DNA of 64,000 bases from Buxus sempervirens (Eukaryota > Streptophyta > Magnoliopsida > Buxales > Buxaceae): NCBI GenBank assembly GCA_947561395.2, contig OX387182.1:48477949-48541948 (forward strand). The letters are read 5' to 3'. Positions 11,943 through 23,191 of this stretch are shown piece by piece. The notes under the pieces were generated by a model. That model searched no databases. It was not told where the DNA came from and saw only the letters and a list, made by a program, of their open reading frames with translations. Position 1 is the stretch's first letter; each line of letters begins with the position of its first letter. The position numbers and the translations under genes were made by a program.

Positions 11943-11951
11943 TTCGTTTCA

Positions 11952-12971
11952 ATGACAACCAACAAAGAGAGGATCGAGACCTTGGAGGTTGGACTAGGTG
12001 GAGTGCAGGACGGCATGCAGAGGATGGAGGTGGCCATGGCTGAAAGGCTACAACATTTGGAGGATTCCATCAATAGGCTCGCTGATTTGGTTGTTTCAAC
12101 CAAGGGATCACCAAGTTCGCATAATCCAGAACGAGAAGGGTCCTCGCGTATACACCGTGAGGACAACAACATTGGGAGACAAGTCTTTTCATCCAAGATG
12201 GCCAAATTGGAATTTCTGAAATATGCGGGGGACGATCCAACCGAGTGGTTCAGTCGAGTGACTCAGTTCTTTGAATACCAAGGCACGGCCGACAACCAGA
12301 AGGTGTCTTTAGCATCCTTCCATCTTGAAGGAGAAGCCAATCAATGGTGGCAATGGTTGTGCCGTGCATACAAGGAGGAAGGTAGATCCGTGACGTGGGA
12401 GATATTTGAAGAAGAGTTATGGGCTCGTTTCGGACCTACTGATTGTGAAGACTTCAACGAGGCATTATCCAGAGTACAACAAGTGGGTTCCCTACGGGAC
12501 TACCAAAAGGAGTTCGAGCGGTTGGGCAACCGAGTTCATGGATGGACTCAGAAGGCATTAGTGGGCACATTCATGGGTGGTTTGAAACCGGAAATTTCTG
12601 AGGACATCCGCATGTTCAAACCAAATACGCTCAAAGAGGCAATTAGTTTAGCTCGTATGAAAGCTGATCAGCTGCTTCGTCAACGAAACTTCATGCAACC
12701 GCCAGCTAGCACCCCGATAGCACTTCCAACACCACATAGAGCTACTTCTCCTTCGTCAGTAAAGCGCTTGACATGGGATGAGATGCAACGAAAACGTGCT
12801 CAAGGACTTTGTTTTAATTGCAATGACAAGTTTACATTTGGGCATAAATGTCGCGAACCACAACTGTTGCTGCTTGAGAAAGGTGACGGGTCAGATGGCA
12901 GCATAGGTGAAGAGCTTGGTGAAATAACAATGTTTGGTGGTAGAAGATGCAACCTGGGAGAACACGGATGA
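11952..12971 (+). CDS. Gag polyprotein of the TR-GAG element (Ty3/gypsy type)
   Basis: An uninterrupted 339-codon ORF. Residues ~1-50 look like a coiled-coil lead-in (IETLEVGLGGVQDGMQRME, LQHLEDSINRL). Residues ~80-235 are the retrotransposon capsid domain, with LEFLKYAGDDPTEWFSRV, NQWWQWL, TWEIFEEELWARFGP and ALVGTFMGGLKPEI, the pattern of plant Ty3/gypsy Gag. Near residues 288-301 there is a CCHC-like knuckle, CFNCNDKFTFGHKC, with the longer spacing before GHxC seen in plant gypsy proteins. Gag would assemble virus-like particles in the cytoplasm and package the element's RNA. The chosen ATG is the first after the primer site. An intact gag with no pol suggests it supplies its own particle protein and borrows the enzymes. 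Confidence 0.93.
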   Translation: MTTNKERIETLEVGLGGVQDGMQRMEVAMAERLQHLEDSINRLADLVVSTKGSPSSHNPEREGSSRIHREDNNIGRQVFSSKMAKLEFLKYAGDDPTEWFSRVTQFFEYQGTADNQKVSLASFHLEGEANQWWQWLCRAYKEEGRSVTWEIFEEELWARFGPTDCEDFNEALSRVQQVGSLRDYQKEFERLGNRVHGWTQKALVGTFMGGLKPEISEDIRMFKPNTLKEAISLARMKADQLLRQRNFMQPPASTPIALPTPHRATSPSSVKRLTWDEMQRKRAQGLCFNCNDKFTFGHKCREPQLLLLEKGDGSDGSIGEELGEITMFGGRRCNLGEHG

Positions 12972-13014
12972 ACTTTAGAATTCAATGGACCTTGAGGACA
13001 AGGTTCCGCTTCAT

Positions 13015-13025
13015 GGGGGGAGTAT
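13015..13025 (+). other. Polypurine tract of the TR-GAG element
   Basis: GGGGGGAGTAT directly precedes the 3' LTR and is the expected primer for plus-strand synthesis. Confidence 0.8.
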
Positions 13026-13418
13026 TGATAAGCTACGTAGATCAAGGAGGACATTGAAGCCAAACCCGAAGTATCTTCAAGGATAAGGATGAGATCTCAA
13101 AGCAATTGTAGTTGGGTTAGGATTAGTCATTAGCTTATCTTATGCTTTATTCTAGGAGTTGGGATTATCATATCAGTAGTTGTAGTTATGATATTATTAT
13201 CATTATCTTAGTTCCTTTATCTTAGGCTTTGTTATTATCTTAGTTCCTTTATTTTAGGATTTTAGATGTAGCTGAATAGTAATTGAGATTGGCTTATTTA
13301 TAAGCCATGAACAAGAATAAGAAGGGAGGCAATTGTTATTTAATTATAATTGTGGTTTATCTCTCACCCCAAGAGAGTTTCTCGTTATTGTTTGCTAAGT
13401 TTTGACTGGGACCTATCA
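13026..13418 (+). repeat. 3' LTR of the TR-GAG element
   Basis: 393 bp. It equals the 5' LTR plus a 16-bp insertion (TATCTTCAAGGATAAG or a shifted equivalent) around 13070-13090 and a few substitutions. The 16 bp is partly similar to its surroundings (ATCTCAAAG, GGATGAG), which suggests slippage. Confidence 0.95.
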
Positions 13419-13523
13419 TCAACCGATGCCCAAATACCTGTTTCGACAAGCGCGAGAGGTAGAGGATTTTCAAAATCCTTCAATGTATACAAAACCACCT
13501 TCCTCTTCAACATTTGCAACCTT

Positions 13524-13660
13524 CTTGGTTTATCTCGTTCCTCTCCAACGAACGAAGGGCACCAAACTTCTTGGTTTACCTCCTTTCTCTCCAACGAACG
13601 AGAAACAACGTTTGCATCTTTCTTGGTTTACCTCCTTCCTCTCCAACGTTTGCATCTTTA
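13524..13660. repeat. Short tandem repeat of a ~45-bp unit, three copies
   Basis: Three copies of CTTGGTTTACCTCCTTCCTC followed by TCCAACG, with spacers of differing length (GAACGAAGGGCACCAAA, GAACGAGAAACAACGTT). Overlapping short ORFs on both strands are by-products of the repeat. Confidence 0.75.
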
Positions 13661-16131
13661 ACTGATTTGTAAGTGTTGACTTGATTAGTATCATTTCATT
13701 TCCCTTGTTTTTTTGTATGCAATATTCATGAAATGACTTATACATACATTTCTATGTTTCGATTTTTTTCACACCCATATATACATTATACATGAATTAA
13801 ACACAGAAAAAAAAGGAAAAGAAAAGAGAACCACATATTTCCCCCATTTCTTCTCATTGGGGAACTCTAGGGAATTTTCCCCTAAATGGATGTTGCCGAT
13901 AATATGCTGGTGAAATCAGAAATGTAACTCCTTGCATGCAATGCCATTTGATACAAAAGAAAAAAAGACAAGCATGCAATTCTCATTGCTTGTGATCAGA
14001 TTCCTGCTCCAACTAAAATTTCAATATAAATAAAATATAACCTGAACAACAAACTTCAACGCCATCAGAAGTTATATCACCATCCATATTTATTGCCGTG
14101 ACTGTTACCCAGATTAGCATGTGATCATTTTTGGTAAGTCAATATTTTAAAAATGCCCAACCTCAAGTGAAAAATCAATATATTTGAATTTGTGGTTGCC
14201 TTACAAGCTTATGGTACATGTGGCAAAAGGATGACATGTATGCCGAGTTGTAATCAGATAAGACAGAGACTGATCTAGTATGGACCCAAACTGTAATAAT
14301 GCAATCATTCCCCCAGTGTTGCTTGTTTAAAAAAAGGGAAGTGGGTGTGTAAGACATGGAAATTAGGCAGTGGTGAAAGACTAAGAAAGTGAGATATATA
14401 GAAAAAAATGATGCCACCATTGATTCTTTCGATTTTGTTGAAGAATCAAATCTTCGGGTGAGATTCATTCTGATAATATCCTCACTAATACTGGATTATA
14501 TCATCTTTTAGTCTCAAGTCTCTTATTTTATGCCTAATAAGTTCCTTCAGATAATTAAGTTCTTATTGTCTTCATCTTAGATTCTATTTTACTCAATCAT
14601 CCTCCCTAAGATCTAGGTCTCCATAACATATGGATTACTTCAAATCCTCCAGAATAACATAGAAATATTGTATTTGAATTGATTAAATATCCTAAAACAC
14701 TCCAGGAAAAAAATAAATGAAAATAGGGAAACTGGCGGAATAGAGTTAGGTAACCACCTTGTCAAGGTTCCTATGCCCAAATATTTTCAAATTAAAAAGT
14801 GTATAAATTTTTCTCTCATAAAGCATTGTAAAAATCCAAAATTCTGATCATGAAAGTCCAATATCTTGCATTCCTATAATTTTTCCAAGTTTCACACATT
14901 AACGGTCAATATTTATGCTAGATAGACTTTGAGACCCCAATGAAAGAGGATATGTTTTTGTCCCAACTGAGACCTTGCTCTTTTGCTTTCTTATGGTTTT
15001 CTTTTTTTTTTTTCCTTTTTTGTTGAAACATATTATACTTATTGAAAAGATATCTTTCCCATAAAAGACCTCTTTTTTCGAGGGGAGTGGCATATTGGTG
15101 GTCCTTAAGGTGTGGAGGCCATGTTATGGGATTTGATGATAATAGAGGATTCAATTTTGGCACATTGACCTAAGGTTTGAAAGAGTCAAATGGGTCAATG
15201 GGTTAGGGGGTCAGCGTGTGAACTAAAGAGGACGACACTTAATTGAATAGATACATATTAATTGCTAAGGAACAATAAATTTATTAATTAGATGATGAGA
15301 AATTCTATCGTCTTGGAAAATACCTATTTAAAAAGCCTTGTTAGGCTCAAAACAAATCAAAACACATACTGGAAATCATGTCAAAGCACACTGTAGAGAC
15401 ATTATTCTCAGTGAAATAGTTTATTCTCTACGGCTATTGTCAAAGTGATGAGATGGCATTTTGAGCCTTGTGATGCACAGTACAGAATGCAAAGCCTGGT
15501 TCCTACAATGAATTATTACAGTGAATTTTGTTAAGTTCTTCAATTGTTTTTCTTTTTCTTATTTTTTTCTTTTTTTGCATTAAAATATTTTGAATTCTAA
15601 AATCTTTAGTTTTCAATTATCATACGCTGGATGTTGATATGCATAAATTCAATAATCATACGCTGGATTTGTAATTTCCAACAGAGGAGATGAATAAATC
15701 TCACCCAACATCTTTAGCAGTTGGATGTTGCTCAATTGGCTCAAATGACCAATTTTGTTGTCTACCTTGTTAAGTACTCCTAAGATTTTTACAGTTGAAA
15801 TGGAAGGAAAAAGAGATGCAAATCGTTTGTATTAAAATGATTTTTTTCGTTTCAATTGAAAGAATAGATTATTTTTATTACATTTAATTAGTGGAGTTTT
15901 ATATAACAAAATGTTCCACTAGTTTGGACTTTCTCCTTGCCAATTTGGTAAAGTGGATTGATTGATATAACCCCATGTAAATACAAAGGCTTTTAATGAG
16001 AGTTTTGTCTTTATTTTAAAATTCCTCTGTTACATGATGTTGTTGGCTTTAATGAGAGTTTTTTGCTTGAAGCTGGAAATTGAAATTGTGAAATTGCCTC
16101 TGTTAATGTGCAGGAAAAGTTTGACTACTAC
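13661..16131. other. Intergenic stretch
   Basis: AT-rich. No domain, RNA gene or transposon end is recognised. Short minus-strand ORFs at 14175-14468 and 14899-15163 show low-complexity composition. A CATACGCTGGAT motif occurs twice (near 15622 and 15659). Confidence 0.5.
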
Positions 16132-19100
16132 AATGGAAACGGTTGGATCATCATCAACAGGACAAAAACAGCTGCGTAACAGTTGGCTACAATTCAGGTA
16201 AAGTTTCCTTCACTTATTTATTGTTCTGTTCTACAAGTAAGCTTGGAAGCAATCCAATATTTCGGATCATTCTCTTTGTATAAGTTTGGGTATGGTTGTC
16301 AAGATGACGGTTATTTTAATTCCTTTTGCATCCTTGTAATTCTTAATATATTATTGGCCATGATTTTCCTTTTGTTCTTTCAGGGAATATTATGTAAACG
16401 AAAGAATAAAGAATTGTATTGAAGGTGAACAAATCCCGATGAAGCAGCAGGTAGGCATTATCAATGGTACTAGTTAAGGAACATCATTAATTTTATTTAT
16501 TTTGCACTTCGTCGATCATATGCAAATGAATTTATCTATTTAGTTATTGCATTTCAGTTATTTTCGGATGCTGCTAAAGCATGGAGGTCGATGAATCAAG
16601 CTGAGAAAGAAGAATTTAAGCGAGCGTCACGGCTTGAGTGGGACGAATACAAGAGGGCTATCCCACAACAAGGGCCGCGAAAAAAACAACAGGTTCATAA
16701 AATTTCTTATCTATAATTGGAATTATTGTGGATATTTAGTTGAGACTGATATATTATTTTGTTTTACCTTTCTTTTTTGTAGGCTGAGATAAAGACACGT
16801 TGTTCACCTGGACGTTTCATTATGTTTATGCACAGTCTTTCATTCACCGCTTCTCAGGAGCAGTGCCTTAGAGATAGTGGCTTTCACTGCCTACTGAATT
16901 TACACGCGACAAAGCTTTATCGGTGACTCTGTCATTGGATTCTTCCGAATGTAGATACTAAGAAGAGATGTATCAGAGTTGGGTCCCAGAATATTTTCTT
17001 TGACACACACGACGTGAAGACTATAATTGGGTTACCCATAGAGGGGATAGATGTTGATACATCTAAATCAGAAATCCCCAATATGACAGAGTTGCATAGA
17101 TTTTATGGGGTACGCAATGGAAGCATCCCCATTGAGAATGTTAAGAAGAGCTTGAAGAGCCCAGAGAACGATCATGAGTGGATCCGTTCTTTTGTATTAT
17201 ATTCGTTGACGACCTTAGTAAGTCCATCTTCAATGATTGATGTGAGTGCATCCTATCTTCCCTTGCTGGTCGATGTAGAAAGGATAGGAGGTTACAACTA
17301 GGGGAAGTACCTTTTAGACACATTGATGCATCATGTAGCCAAGTTTCAAAAGGGCAAACGGAAATCCATAAATGGCTGCTTATTATTTTTACAGGTATGT
17401 ATAGTATTTAAAAGATGCATTGGCTTCTTTACCCTAGCTTATGATAATTATAGTGCGTCTAATGATATTTCGATCGTTGCTTAGTATTTATATTACGATC
17501 GGATGATTGTTGGTAGAGCAACACCTCCTACCACTCCACGTATGGCAACGTGGATGGATGCATTGCTTTTCCACAGGGAGAAAGATGAAATGGCGCTCGG
17601 TGGTTATGGAAATGGGAAGGTATACATATATATATTTGAGTTGAACTGATTATTGTAGGTTTTGTTGTCAATTTTGCAAATAATGCAATATTTCTATGTA
17701 CTCACTAATATACACGTTAAATATTGTAGGTGGTTGAGCATCGTGTTGACAGTTGTGTCGAAGATGAGGCATCAGGTGAAGCCCATGAATTAAATTTCAT
17801 TGATCTTCGGCAATTTCGTGGAGATCTAGATCCTGTAAGACTAGGTTTTATTATTTCAACCTTTTTTATTAGTTTTCTTATTACGAACACCTCCACATGT
17901 TTTATGATTGGGTGTTGTGTATTCTAGGTTATTCAAGGTCATCTCACGAGGATGTTGGACACGTATAGCGAGATGCTAAATCATGTGAAGTCAATGGAAA
18001 CCGTGGACCCCTTCGATATCCACGTGCGATGTGAGAGCCCTGCTTATATGGATACTCCCGACTGTTTCATGCCCGATGCTCTTGATGAAGCAATGATGGC
18101 ACCCTCCCATCATAGCACCCACGAGAGTGGTGATCATACCACCGTTCTCGACACGGCGGTGTTTGTGGAGGTACAGAAAGATAAAATGCAAGAGGATGAG
18201 GTGGCGATAGTTCCGTCTCGAAGCAGCACCGGGACCGAGGTAACCAAACCTCGAAGAGGGTCATGCAAGAAGACGCGTGGGAAACATTATCGCACTCCAT
18301 ATATTGGCCATCGCTTGCGTCCTCGATTGGGCCCAGAAGGAAGCTCAATCGTACAATACGTTCATGGAAACAAGCATTCTGAGTAAGATAATATTCCTAA
18401 ACTAACTTGTAAATGTTATTTATGTATTATAATTCGTAGTGAATAATTCCTGCTCGTTTTTTTCAGTGAAATTATATTCAAATTTGATTCCATCTTTGCG
18501 TCGGCAACTGAATTGGCATGTTTGTTAGACAACAAACATGTTAATAGTGTGGTATGCAAAGCCTATCTTGTGAATAATATATTGTTTGTTCAATTGTACA
18601 TGTCATCGCTCATGGTATTTTTTTATAGGCTATCAATGCTTTTGGAGCATGTCTTATGAAGAACCAACAATTGTCGACTAGCCGCAAAGTTAGCCGACAT
18701 TATTGTCCCACATATATTTGTGTAAGGACTTTTTGTGATAGCACTAGTAGTCGTTATGATTGTACAAATGTTGTTGTTAAAGGCTAGATTAATGACTAAA
18801 ATTTCCTTTCATATATTATGTAGGAGTGGATGATGAAAATTGATCGTGGTTCCACCGAATCCTTGCGTCCTTACTTCGATCCGGGGCGACTAGGGTATTC
18901 TGTGGTTGCATGAAATCTTGTAAGTTCCTTGGGATGCAATGTGCCACCTTCACAAGTGATTAGTTTCAGATTTTTTATGCTTTTATCCTTACTTAGCAGT
19001 CTGTAGTCAGTTTTTTACTTATAAGGGTGTTTTACTTGTATGTAGATTTTTGTTCCCATGTATCTGCGCAATCATTGGTTTCTTTTAGTTTTAAACCTAA

Positions 19101-19758
19101 AAGAGCAGAGAGTGGATGTTCTTGACTCAATGGATGGGGGGCGTCGTGCGGGACATCAATCCATAATTGAAATGCAGGTAATTTTTATATTAATGAAATT
19201 TTCTCATACCATTTACAACACTTATCATATTGACACTCGCTTCGTCACTTGTAGATCCAGATGTTGGATAAGATCTTACGTGACTTTGGAGGTGGTGATC
19301 AATTTCCATTTCTACTGTGGGAGTTGCGGCGGGTTAAGGTCCCACACCAAACCAACGGGTAAGCTGTTAGGTTTGTTTTGCTTCATACGTAGGTTTGTTT
19401 TGCTTCATACATATGTTAGCTTCTTACAAGTGATGTGATGTGATTATATACCGTCAGGTCTGATTGTGGTGTCTTCATGATGAAATTCATGGAGGTGTGG
19501 GATGGCAGCACCTTGTCTCAAGAATTTGATCAGGTGCACATATAACTTAAATGTTTTTTTTTTATAATTATAGTTATCATGTACGTTACTAGTAACACAC
19601 AAGTACCTCTTCTATGAATTCAGAGTTATATCACACACTTTAGGGATAAGTTCCTTGTTGACCTCGTTAAGCACCCTTCAAACCAAGTGTGGGACATCGT
19701 TCTTTCTAAGACAGCAAACACACATGAAGCGGAGACTAGTGAAGGTGAAGAAGCCTAA
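16132..19758 (+). pseudogene. Ulp1-like (C48) cysteine protease gene, 14 exons, two nonsense codons
   Basis: Exons in order: 16132-16197, 16384-16450, 16558-16692, 16783-17394, 17485-17619, 17730-17834, 17928-18382, 18467-18551, 18629-18721, 18824-18904, 19046-19177, 19255-19358, 19458-19533, 19624-19758. All phases agree. Exons 1-3 give a basic/acidic segment with SDAAKAWRSMNQAEKEEFKR, HMG-box-like in pattern. Exon 4 (RCSPGRFI, GLPIEGIDVD) is typical of the plant Ulp1-family N-terminal region. The catalytic part is in exons 11-13: His in RNHWFLLV, Asp in VLDSMD, Gln and Cys in HQTNGSDCGVF. This family removes SUMO-like tags, and plant transposons often carry it. In exon 4, TGA (16924-16926, probably once CGA) and TAG (17299-17301, probably once TGG) break the frame. 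The exon 10 donor (GTTGCA) is weak. No TIRs were found, so transposon origin is inference. Confidence 0.85.
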
Positions 19759-20190
19759 GAGGTAAGAGCTACCTGTCACATGTTCAATAACAAGGTTATT
19801 TGAAACTAATAACATTCAGGTGCGTACATAAACTTATGATTGCATTGTTTATAGGTATGATTCACAACTCCAGCATTCCTGGCTCGATAGCAAGGTGAAG
19901 ATGAAGAAGGCCGTCTTAAACATCCAAGTAGAACGGAAGATTGTGTATAGAAAACTTGTACATTAAATTGTTTGTAAATTTATTTTGCTAACGAGTGAAG
20001 ATGGTTGTAAATTTCGGTCTCTATCTGTGAGAGGAAAACAATTGTAAAATTACAATATTTGTACATAATTTTAGGTTATATAATTTTCATTCTATCCCCA
20101 TTTTTTTTCTATATAATTTTCTGGTAATCAAAATTATCATTACAAAGCAAAACCACCATTGTAGGGAGAACATGATGAAGCACTGTCATG

Positions 20191-21104
20191 TTACAAGTCC
20201 AACCATGCCCACTTACAAGTCCAACCAACCTTACTTACAAGTCCAACGAACCCCACTTATAAGTCCAACCAACCCTACTTACAAGTCCAACGAACCCCAC
20301 TTACAAGTCCAACCATGCCCACTTACAAGTCCAACCAACCCCACTTACAAATCCAACCATGCCTAGTTACAAGTCCAACCATGCCTACTTACAAGTCCAA
20401 CCAACCCTACTTACAAGTCCAACAAACCCTCCTTACAAGTCCAACCATACCTACTTACAAGTCCAACAAATCCTACTTACAAGTCCAACGATGCCCACTT
20501 ACAAGTCCAACGAACCCTACTTACAAGTCCAACGAACCCCACTTACAAGTCCAACCATGCCTACTTATAAGTCCAATCAACCCTACTTACAAGTCCAACC
20601 AACCTTACTTACAAGTCCAACGAACCCTACTTACAAGTCCAACCATGCCTACTTACAAGTCCAACCAACCCTACTTACAAGTCCAACCATGTCTAGTTAC
20701 AAGTCCAACCATGCCTACTTACAAGTCCAACCATGCCTAGTTACAAGTCCAACCATGCCTACTTACAAGTCCAACCAACCTTACTTACAAGTCCAACAAA
20801 CCCTACTTACAGGTCCAACCAACCCTACTTACAAGTCCAACGAACCCTACTTACAAGTCCAACAATGCCCACTTACAAGTCCAAACAACCCTACTTACAA
20901 GTCCAACCATGCCCACTTACAAGTCCAACGAACCCTACTTACAAGTCCAACCATGCCCACTTACAAGTCCAACGAACCCTACTTACAAGTCCAACCATGC
21001 CCACTTACAAGTCCAACCATGCCATGCCCACTTACAAGTCCAACCATGCCTACTTACAAGTCCAACCAACCCTACTTACAAGTCCAACCATACCTACTTA
21101 CAAT
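20191..21104. repeat. 22-bp minisatellite, about 41 copies
   Basis: The unit is TTACAAGTCCAACC followed by a variable AACCCTAC, ATGCCTAC or similar octet. Because 22 is not a multiple of 3 and the unit lacks stops, all three forward frames are open over hundreds of bases, reading as the same peptide repeat (TYKSN, LQVQ, LTSPT). This looks like a by-product rather than a protein. One unit has a 5-bp ATGCC insertion near 21024. The array lies about 430 bp past the Ulp1-like stop codon. Confidence 0.95.
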
Positions 21105-21236
21105 TCGTAAAAGATGGAAAAAAAAAACTAAGGGTGACGATTTCCGAACGCTCGAGTGGGAGGTTCTGAATTTGGGTTGGTTTTAAAAAATTTTGGAGCG
21201 TTTTACGCTCGCTCGAGAGTCAAGCGCACTTTTCAC

Positions 21237-21445
21237 AAACTCAGAAAACCCGTGCGTGACGCGTTCTTCGCATTTTTCGACCGCTCGAGCGTCAAGGCAA
21301 AATGAAAAAAACTCAGAAAACCCGAGAGTGACGCATTCTATGCGCATTTCGACTGCTCGAGCATCAAGGCTAAACTAACAAAGTTCAGCGGACCTGAACG
21401 TGACGCGTTCTACGCGTTTTCTTACCGCTCGAGCTTCAAGGCGTA
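21237..21445. repeat. CpG-rich tandem triplication, ~70-bp unit
   Basis: Three copies of a block with AACTCAGAAAACCC, GTGACGCGTTCT and CGACCGCTCGAGCGTCAAGGC-like sequence. Each contains a CTCGAG core. It sits between the minisatellite and the next gene and is much richer in CpG than its surroundings. Confidence 0.8.
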
Positions 21446-22996
21446 AATTTCAAAAAAAAACCACGAACCCTAAATACTTGCGCGCGCCCTTCTATTCTCC
21501 TATTGCAACCTTCAAACCGCCACCCCCGCCACCCCTTTCACTATTCGCAGTGGTTTCGCCAGGAATTTTCGAATTTGTGCTTGGGATTGGATCCAGGGCA
21601 TATTTGCGTTCGTCCAAGGTACGTGGGGTGTATCTTTTAATATTTATTCCATGCTTTGAGGATTTCATTTAGGATGGATTATACGTTGAAGAAGACGACT
21701 CTTGTCGTTTTTCCTCTGAAATTTTTTAAAACGGAAACACCTAAGCATGGAAGTGGAGTACATTTTTGCATCATGAAGGCAATATAAAGCACTATCCTAA
21801 CAACTGGAATCAGTTTCTATTAACGTTCTATGCTTCAGTTTTAGGGAGTTTATATTCTAGGGAATGGAGAAATCTGCAATGCTTCGATTAAGTTTAACAG
21901 AACTTTTGTAAAAACTGAAAAAATGTTAAAAGTGTTTTTAAAAATAAGGTAGACTATTTTTTTAAAGCGTCATTTAGTCATATTGGAACAATAAAAAATT
22001 TTTTTTAAAAAAAAAACTATTTAACATCTACTACAAAAAAGAAACATTGCCAAATTTATACAGGTCATTTTCTTTTCCACAAAGTTAAATTTATTTAAAC
22101 CAACCTTTTTCAATAGTGTTATTTAAAAGATTCTAAAACTTTACTTAGGTTTAACTCCACACATCCAAATCCAATAACTGGATTCTAAAGACCTGATTCT
22201 ATGAAATTTGTTCACGTACTTGCAAATTGTAGTTGTTTGTTAAAGTAACTATTATTTTAAGTATTATGACCAACCTACAATTTAACAATAATAAAATCTC
22301 AAAATTGCTACAATGATTAGGCATTTCACAAAATTTTTTAAGGCAACCTTCTGTGAAGAAATTGATGAAAAATGCTAGATTTTATATTGCCACAAGCAGG
22401 TAGTGGTGCTGGTGTCACCTGTGGGCATGCCACTAAGATTTAGATTTGTCTTATCTCCATATCATAGGACATGGGGGCTTGGCCTGTATCGTATATCTTG
22501 AACTTGTTGAAGCTATTTTGTAACTATATAATGAAGATAAAGGGAGCATTTGCTTAGAATAAAGGAAAAATCTGTTTGAAAAATTATACATGTCTTTGAA
22601 GGATAACCTAATAATGTTCACTCTTCACTGACAGAATGATTAGAGGAACCACTCACTTTTTCTCATGAAAGTGAAATTTACTTACAAACATTGAGTGAAT
22701 GAATGAGTGGGTGCAAAAAAGAAAACCATGTATTATGCAATTTCATAAAGTACATACCCAAGGTGCCCATGCCAAACGGAAACACCTAAGCACAATACTC
22801 ACCAATGTAACTTTGGATGCCGGCAAAAAATAACGATTGTAATCAAAGGAATAATAAAGAAAATATATATATATATATTTGAACCGATTTCATCTTATTT
22901 ATTTTATTTTTGTTATATTTCCTTTCTCCTTCTTCCATTTCTTGAATATGTGCATCTCAACCTTTCTTTTCATCGAGATCTAATACTATACTGTTA
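21446..22996. other. Intergenic or upstream region of the transposon-protein gene
   Basis: AT-rich after 21660. A possible short 5' exon ends near 21618 (CGTCCAAG|GTACGTGG), and a matching acceptor may be TTAATGCAG at 22994-22996, just before the ATG at 22997. If so, this is a ~1.4 kb leader intron. I saw no coding sequence in it. A CTACTACAAAAAAGAAACA stretch at 22028 loosely resembles a CACTA end but stands alone. Confidence 0.35.
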
Positions 22997-23191
22997 ATGC
23001 AGATGCCTAAAAGACGCACCCGAGGGTCTACGTCTAACGTACAACCTCATGAGGTTGATACAGAAATATTTCTTGACCGCTATGCGCAAATGAGGTTTCG
23101 TCAATACCTGCACAACCGGAGTCTCCTGTTAGAGCGGGAGGTAATAATCCGCAAGCTTGATCCCGAGATTACTTCAGTTTTTACTTCTAGG

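Larger units (their letters stand above)
11553..13418 (+). mobile_element. Complete TR-GAG retrotransposon (gag-only LTR element, 1,866 bp)
   Basis: Two LTRs of 377 and 393 bp begin TGATAAGC and end CCTATCA. They are flanked by a 5-bp target duplication TCGAC (11548-11552) and TCAAC (13419-13423), differing by one G/A change. Inside, in order, are a primer binding site, a single Gag ORF and a purine-rich tract, with no protease, reverse transcriptase, RNase H or integrase. This matches the non-autonomous TR-GAG class described in plants. It must be moved by enzymes of an autonomous Ty3/gypsy relative not present here. The LTRs are nearly identical apart from a 16-bp insertion in the right one, so the insertion is fairly young. 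Confidence 0.92.

Noticed and set aside
20191..21104. CRISPR-like array
   Set aside because: Repeats are contiguous 22-bp units without unique spacers, in a plant nuclear genome.
20191..21186. Long ORFs (up to 275 codons) that could be a repeat protein
   Set aside because: They arise from a stop-free 22-bp tandem unit read in all three frames with the same text. Codon-level conservation is absent.
22028..22050. CTACTACAAAAAAGAAACA resembling a CACTA transposon terminus
   Set aside because: Only one such end was seen, with an imperfect CACTA start, no inverted partner and no 3-bp target duplication.
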